A stretch of 64,000 nucleotides of DNA, from contig NZ_HF952018.1 of assembly GCF_000430995.1 (NCBI RefSeq), positions 421,938-485,937 on the forward strand, read 5' to 3'. This document shows, piece by piece, positions 60,952 through 64,000 of the stretch. Each line of letters begins with the position of its first letter. The first letter of the stretch is position 1. The DNA comes from Thermobrachium celere DSM 8682. GTDB taxonomy: Bacteria > Bacillota > Clostridia > Clostridiales > Caloramatoraceae. The position numbers were made by a program, and so were the translations under genes. Below the pieces are notes generated by a model. The model ran no database searches and was not told the origin of the DNA. It worked only from the letters and a program-made list of their open reading frames with translations.

Positions 60952-63240
60952 TTGAAGAAAAGAATAATTGCTTTAGTTTTAATTTTGGCAGTAACTTTAG
61001 GAGTTGGATTAATTAGAACTACAAAAGCATCAGAAGTAAAGGAATTTACTGCAAAAGTATTAACTAATAGTGAACTAATAAAAGTAGGGCAAGAGGTTGA
61101 ACTACAGTTTAGCTATGATATTTCTGGAAATGGAGAAAATATATCTAATATAGGTATAACTTATACTATACCAAGTAATCTTCAAGTAACAACTTTGCCA
61201 GATGATAAATGGAGTATAGTTGGTAATACATTGAAAGGAAATAATTTAAATTTTAATCCAAGAGGAAAAATTGAATTTGTAATTAAGCTAAAGGCCATAT
61301 CCACAGGTAAGATTGATAAGTTTGGTACAGCTCAATTAAAGTACAATTATAATAAAGGAAATGATAAAACAAAGGATGTTGTTGAAGAGATCTTAACTAA
61401 TGAAGTGCAGTTATTTAATAGACTAAGTAGTGCTCCACTAAATTCATTGATTATAGATCCAACAAACATTAATATTGAGGCAAATATAAAGAATAAAAGA
61501 ACAGATAACGGAAGAAGTTTTTTATATTTAGATGAACCATTAGAAGTCGAATACAAACTTACACCTCAGGGAGAAATAAATGTTGAGAGAAAACCAGTTG
61601 ACATTGTATTAGTTGTGGATACATCTGGTTCAATGCAACTAAAAAATACTTATAGAAAAGTTAATGAAATTGATTTTGAAGGAAGAATTACTAATGGCTT
61701 ATCTACAAATCATATATATAAATATTTAATTAGAGAATACAAATATAGTAAGATAACAGGGGATGTTTATAGTAAGGTTTATTTTACAGATTCTCAAAAT
61801 ATAAAAGACTATTATAATAATCGAGAAACAGCAGATTTTTTTTATAAGTATTATTACCAATCTTTTGATAATCAAGAATATTTCAATACAAAAATGTATA
61901 AAACAACATTGGCTGCTAAAAATCTATTAAATAAAATTTATGATGAAAGTATACAAAATATTAAAGATGATAAAGTTGCAGTTGTTGATTTTGATACAAG
62001 AGTTAACAATCCAAATGATTCTTTACTGAGTATTAATGTTACAAATAATAAGAATTATTTAATTCAACGTGTTGATAGAATGTATGGAAACGGTGGAACA
62101 AATATTCATGAAGGACTTTTGATAGCAGAAAAGTATTTAGATAGTGACAATAGAGATGTAGAAAAGCATATAATTGTTTTAACAGATGGAATGCCGACAT
62201 TCTATATTGAAGGATCTGCTAAGGAATCTTATAAAACCAAATATGGCGAGATTATAGATGTTTACGGAAAATATTTAGGTCCAGGATCGCAACCAAATGA
62301 TACAACTAAAAACATAACAAAAAATAAGGTAAGTGAGTTAAAATCAAAATATAAAGTACATTTTATCGCTTTAAATACTGAAGCTGGAGATATAGATGCT
62401 TCATTCTTTGATGAAATTAAAAAAATAGACGCTGGAATTTCTGAAATAATAAATAACGCTGATAATTTACAGAATCTATTTAATCAGATTTATAAATCAA
62501 TAACTAAATCTATAGTATATACTAATTTAAAATTTGAACAAACTATCCCATCGCAACTTCAGGTTGAAGAAGTTTATGTGGATGGAAATAAAATAGTTAA
62601 TTATCAATATGTTAATGGTAAATTAACAGTTAATTTAAGTGACATAGTTTTTGAGAATAAAAAAGGAACACCACCACCATTAACAATAAATGTAAAATAT
62701 AAATCCCTGGATACAGGAGTTGTAAGCTTAAATGATGCAATGATTAGTGGTGAGAAGTTAGTAGAAGGTTCAAAATATGATTATACAAATAGTTGTCGTG
62801 TAGAAAGCATTGAAATAAAACCAAGAGATTTTTATAATTATGTAAATTTCAATAATATTGAGGTTAATAGAAGCCTTGTACCAAATAATACTTTTGTTAC
62901 TGTAAATGTTGATATAACTAATAAACAACTATTTAATATGGATTCTAATGCAAGAGTAGAGTTAATTGTAACTCCATTAACTGATGGAGGAGTTGAAGTT
63001 ATAAAGGATACACAAGAGAATAAATTTATTTATAATGGTTTAACTCAAAGTATAAGTGATAGATTTAGATTGAGAATAACAAGTGAAAATGTAAAAGAAA
63101 AACAAGTTACTTATAGAGTAACTGCAATAAAGGTAATATATAAAGGAAATGAATACAATATTAATCAAGATATTGACAAATATTTTGGTAATAATATGCC
63201 TTCAATTACTGTAATGGTTAAAAAGTTTACATTGAGATAA
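60952..63240 (+). CDS. Secreted von Willebrand A domain protein, putative pilus-tip adhesin
   Basis: 762 residues from the TTG at 60952, with GGAGGTG upstream. A signal peptide or membrane anchor is at ~1-25 (ALVLILAVTLGVGLIRTTKASE). The vWA domain (~215-520) has a full MIDAS: D223, S225, S227 in DTSGS, T383 in GGTNIHEG, D412 in LTDGMP. The first 200 residues (TAKVLTNSELIKVGQEVELQFSYD) and last 240 residues look like surface beta-sandwich domains. No LPxTG motif and no C-terminal membrane segment. Last gene of the pilus operon; analogous in position to PilY1-type tip adhesins, which is inference. Confidence 0.85.
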   Translation: MKKRIIALVLILAVTLGVGLIRTTKASEVKEFTAKVLTNSELIKVGQEVELQFSYDISGNGENISNIGITYTIPSNLQVTTLPDDKWSIVGNTLKGNNLNFNPRGKIEFVIKLKAISTGKIDKFGTAQLKYNYNKGNDKTKDVVEEILTNEVQLFNRLSSAPLNSLIIDPTNINIEANIKNKRTDNGRSFLYLDEPLEVEYKLTPQGEINVERKPVDIVLVVDTSGSMQLKNTYRKVNEIDFEGRITNGLSTNHIYKYLIREYKYSKITGDVYSKVYFTDSQNIKDYYNNRETADFFYKYYYQSFDNQEYFNTKMYKTTLAAKNLLNKIYDESIQNIKDDKVAVVDFDTRVNNPNDSLLSINVTNNKNYLIQRVDRMYGNGGTNIHEGLLIAEKYLDSDNRDVEKHIIVLTDGMPTFYIEGSAKESYKTKYGEIIDVYGKYLGPGSQPNDTTKNITKNKVSELKSKYKVHFIALNTEAGDIDASFFDEIKKIDAGISEIINNADNLQNLFNQIYKSITKSIVYTNLKFEQTIPSQLQVEEVYVDGNKIVNYQYVNGKLTVNLSDIVFENKKGTPPPLTINVKYKSLDTGVVSLNDAMISGEKLVEGSKYDYTNSCRVESIEIKPRDFYNYVNFNNIEVNRSLVPNNTFVTVNVDITNKQLFNMDSNARVELIVTPLTDGGVEVIKDTQENKFIYNGLTQSISDRFRLRITSENVKEKQVTYRVTAIKVIYKGNEYNINQDIDKYFGNNMPSITVMVKKFTLR

Positions 63241-63244
63241 AATT

Positions 63245-63276
63245 ATAGTGGCATTTTGCCACTATTTCTTTTTTTC
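63245..63276 (+). terminator. Terminator of the pilus operon
   Basis: ATAGTGGCA/TGCCACTAT with loop TTT, then TTTCTTTTTTT. Confidence 0.92.
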
Positions 63277-63352
63277 TTTGTAACCAATTATTTACTCTTT
63301 AGTTTTAATTATTATATAAAATGTAATTGAAAATAGATTTGGGGTTGGGAAT

Positions 63353-63439
63353 ATGAAGAGAAAAATATATATTCTCCTTATTATCTTGTTATTTTCACTG
63401 CTTCTTATGATGTCACCTAAAATACAGATAGGATTTTAG
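63353..63439 (+). CDS. Short hydrophobic ORF, 28 residues
   Basis: A GGGGTTGGGA site precedes an ATG. The product is basic then hydrophobic (MKRKIYILLIILLFSLLLMM) and ends in SPKIQIGF, like a lone signal peptide or membrane peptide. It could be a small membrane peptide or the remnant of a longer gene cut by the nearby insertion. No further coding seen to the transposase. Confidence 0.4.
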   Translation: MKRKIYILLIILLFSLLLMMSPKIQIGF

Positions 63440-63681
63440 AATTTCTTGTATATAAGCCTCATAAATGATAAAATATATATCTATGAAAAAACTAGATTGT
63501 GTTAAGTAAATATGAAAAAATAGCGTAGCTAGATGTATAATTACTCAAAATTACTCAGGTTTTTATTAAATTCTAAAAAATAATTTTTAATAACTAGGGA
63601 ATTTATAAAAAATAGGCATGCCGAAGGCACCTACAAAAACTTAAAAATGTAGGTGTATGAAAAGATATGCTTTATTTTAAA
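63440..63681. other. Non-coding flank of the insertion sequence
   Basis: AT-rich, without an open frame of note. It holds a GGCATGCC palindrome at 63615-63622 and a hairpin CACCTACA/TGTAGGTG (63628-63655), both probably belonging to the insertion-sequence end or to the transposase terminator. The exact inverted repeat cannot be fixed, because the other end is outside the window. Confidence 0.45.
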
Positions 63682-64000
63682 TTAAGCAGATAGAAGCCAA
63701 TTATTCATTGCTTTTTCATCAACTAATATCCCAGCTACTTGTGCAGGGGTTAGATTGTTTAAAGAATAGTGAGGTCTTAAAAAATTATAATGGAAAATAA
63801 ACATTGCTATCAGAGTGTTTGCACTTTCAAATGATTTAAATCCTCGCTTGCGCTTATACCAATCTTTAAATGTATCATTAAAAGCTTCTATCAGGTTGTT
63901 AGAGATATCATCCTTAAATGATTGTACTTTGATATGCTTAGAATTATTAAAAATAGTTTTAGCTGCAAGATTATATGAGTCTAGTCTGTCGGTTACAATA
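63682..64000 (-). mobile_element. Insertion sequence transposase, C-terminal part (DDE/IS6-like)
   Basis: The last ~105 residues of a transposase: ...VTDRLDSYNLAAK, then NLIEAFNDTFKDWYKRKRGFKSFESANTLIAMFIFHYNFLRPHYSLNNLTPAQVAGI, ending at the TAA at 63682-63684. E in NNLIEAFN is the likely third catalytic residue of the DDE core; GFKSFESA and FLRPH..L are as in IS6-like and related rve-fold families. The 5' part, including the first catalytic residues, is outside the window, so intactness and exact family are not known. Confidence 0.85.

Noticed and set aside
1-64000. CRISPR arrays, rRNA operons or integrated phage
   Set aside because: No spaced short repeats, no rRNA-like sequence, and no integrase or phage structural gene were seen; the only long direct repeat is the SAM-I pair.

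Overview
The window is strongly AT-rich, densely packed DNA from an anaerobic, endospore-forming low-GC Gram-positive bacterium, most likely a member of the Clostridia (a Caloramator-like Clostridiaceae is my guess, not a demonstrated assignment). Pointers are a SleB-type cortex hydrolase, a gerA/gerB/gerC germinant-receptor operon, a SigI/RsgI pair, rubrerythrin, HPr kinase, a T-box and SAM-I riboswitches, strong GGAGG-type ribosome sites and several TTG/GTG starts. No CRISPR array, prophage or rRNA was seen. One tRNA (Leu, CAG) is present. The last 0.3 kb enters a transposase.

Layout. 0-12 kb: a cut DUF421 membrane protein, a SUKH-TPR protein joined to gltX, a YVTN-propeller surface-type protein, a TGS/uridine-kinase fusion, the TldD/TldE protease pair and two-subunit L-serine dehydratase. 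12-24 kb: a 36-residue rubredoxin-like zinc protein and rubrerythrin, membrane lipid and DedA/VTT proteins, a CBS protein, lipid kinase, YgiQ radical SAM protein, SleB, a cysteine T-box with cysK-cysE, and queG-yvlD-ylxP. 24-37 kb: nth, a VanW/G5 protein, a MoxR-DUF58-transglutaminase operon, tRNA-Leu, trmB-hprK, a triple-BON protein and gerABC. 37-50 kb: a Cys-rich small protein, a patatin-like lipase, rsgI/sigI divergent from a DUF5667 protein, two tandem SAM-I riboswitches controlling metNIQ, a DUF4153 protein, and a polysaccharide deacetylase/two-component system/lipoprotein group. 50-63 kb: a type IV pilus operon (pilB, pilC, pilA, two minor pilins, pilM, pilN, pilO, another minor pilin, a large PilX-like protein and a von Willebrand A protein). 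63-64 kb: a short hydrophobic ORF and the 3' part of an insertion-sequence transposase.

How genes work together. The pilus operon looks like a complete assembly platform with its own minor-pilin and vWA tip candidates; retraction ATPase and prepilin peptidase are not in the window. PilB starts with a doubled MshEN motif expected to bind cyclic di-GMP. Sulfur amino-acid supply is under two RNA controls: a Cys T-box for cysteine synthesis and a duplicated SAM-I switch for methionine uptake. The sigI and DUF5667 genes are divergent and share promoter-like signals of the same unusual type (C-run, 19-20 bp, CGTA), which suggests autoregulation of SigI and a nearby regulon member. Convergent gene pairs are repeatedly closed by perfect palindromes that include the stop codons. 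These are the parts most worth follow-up, together with the SUKH-TPR/gltX pairing and the signal-less YVTN protein.
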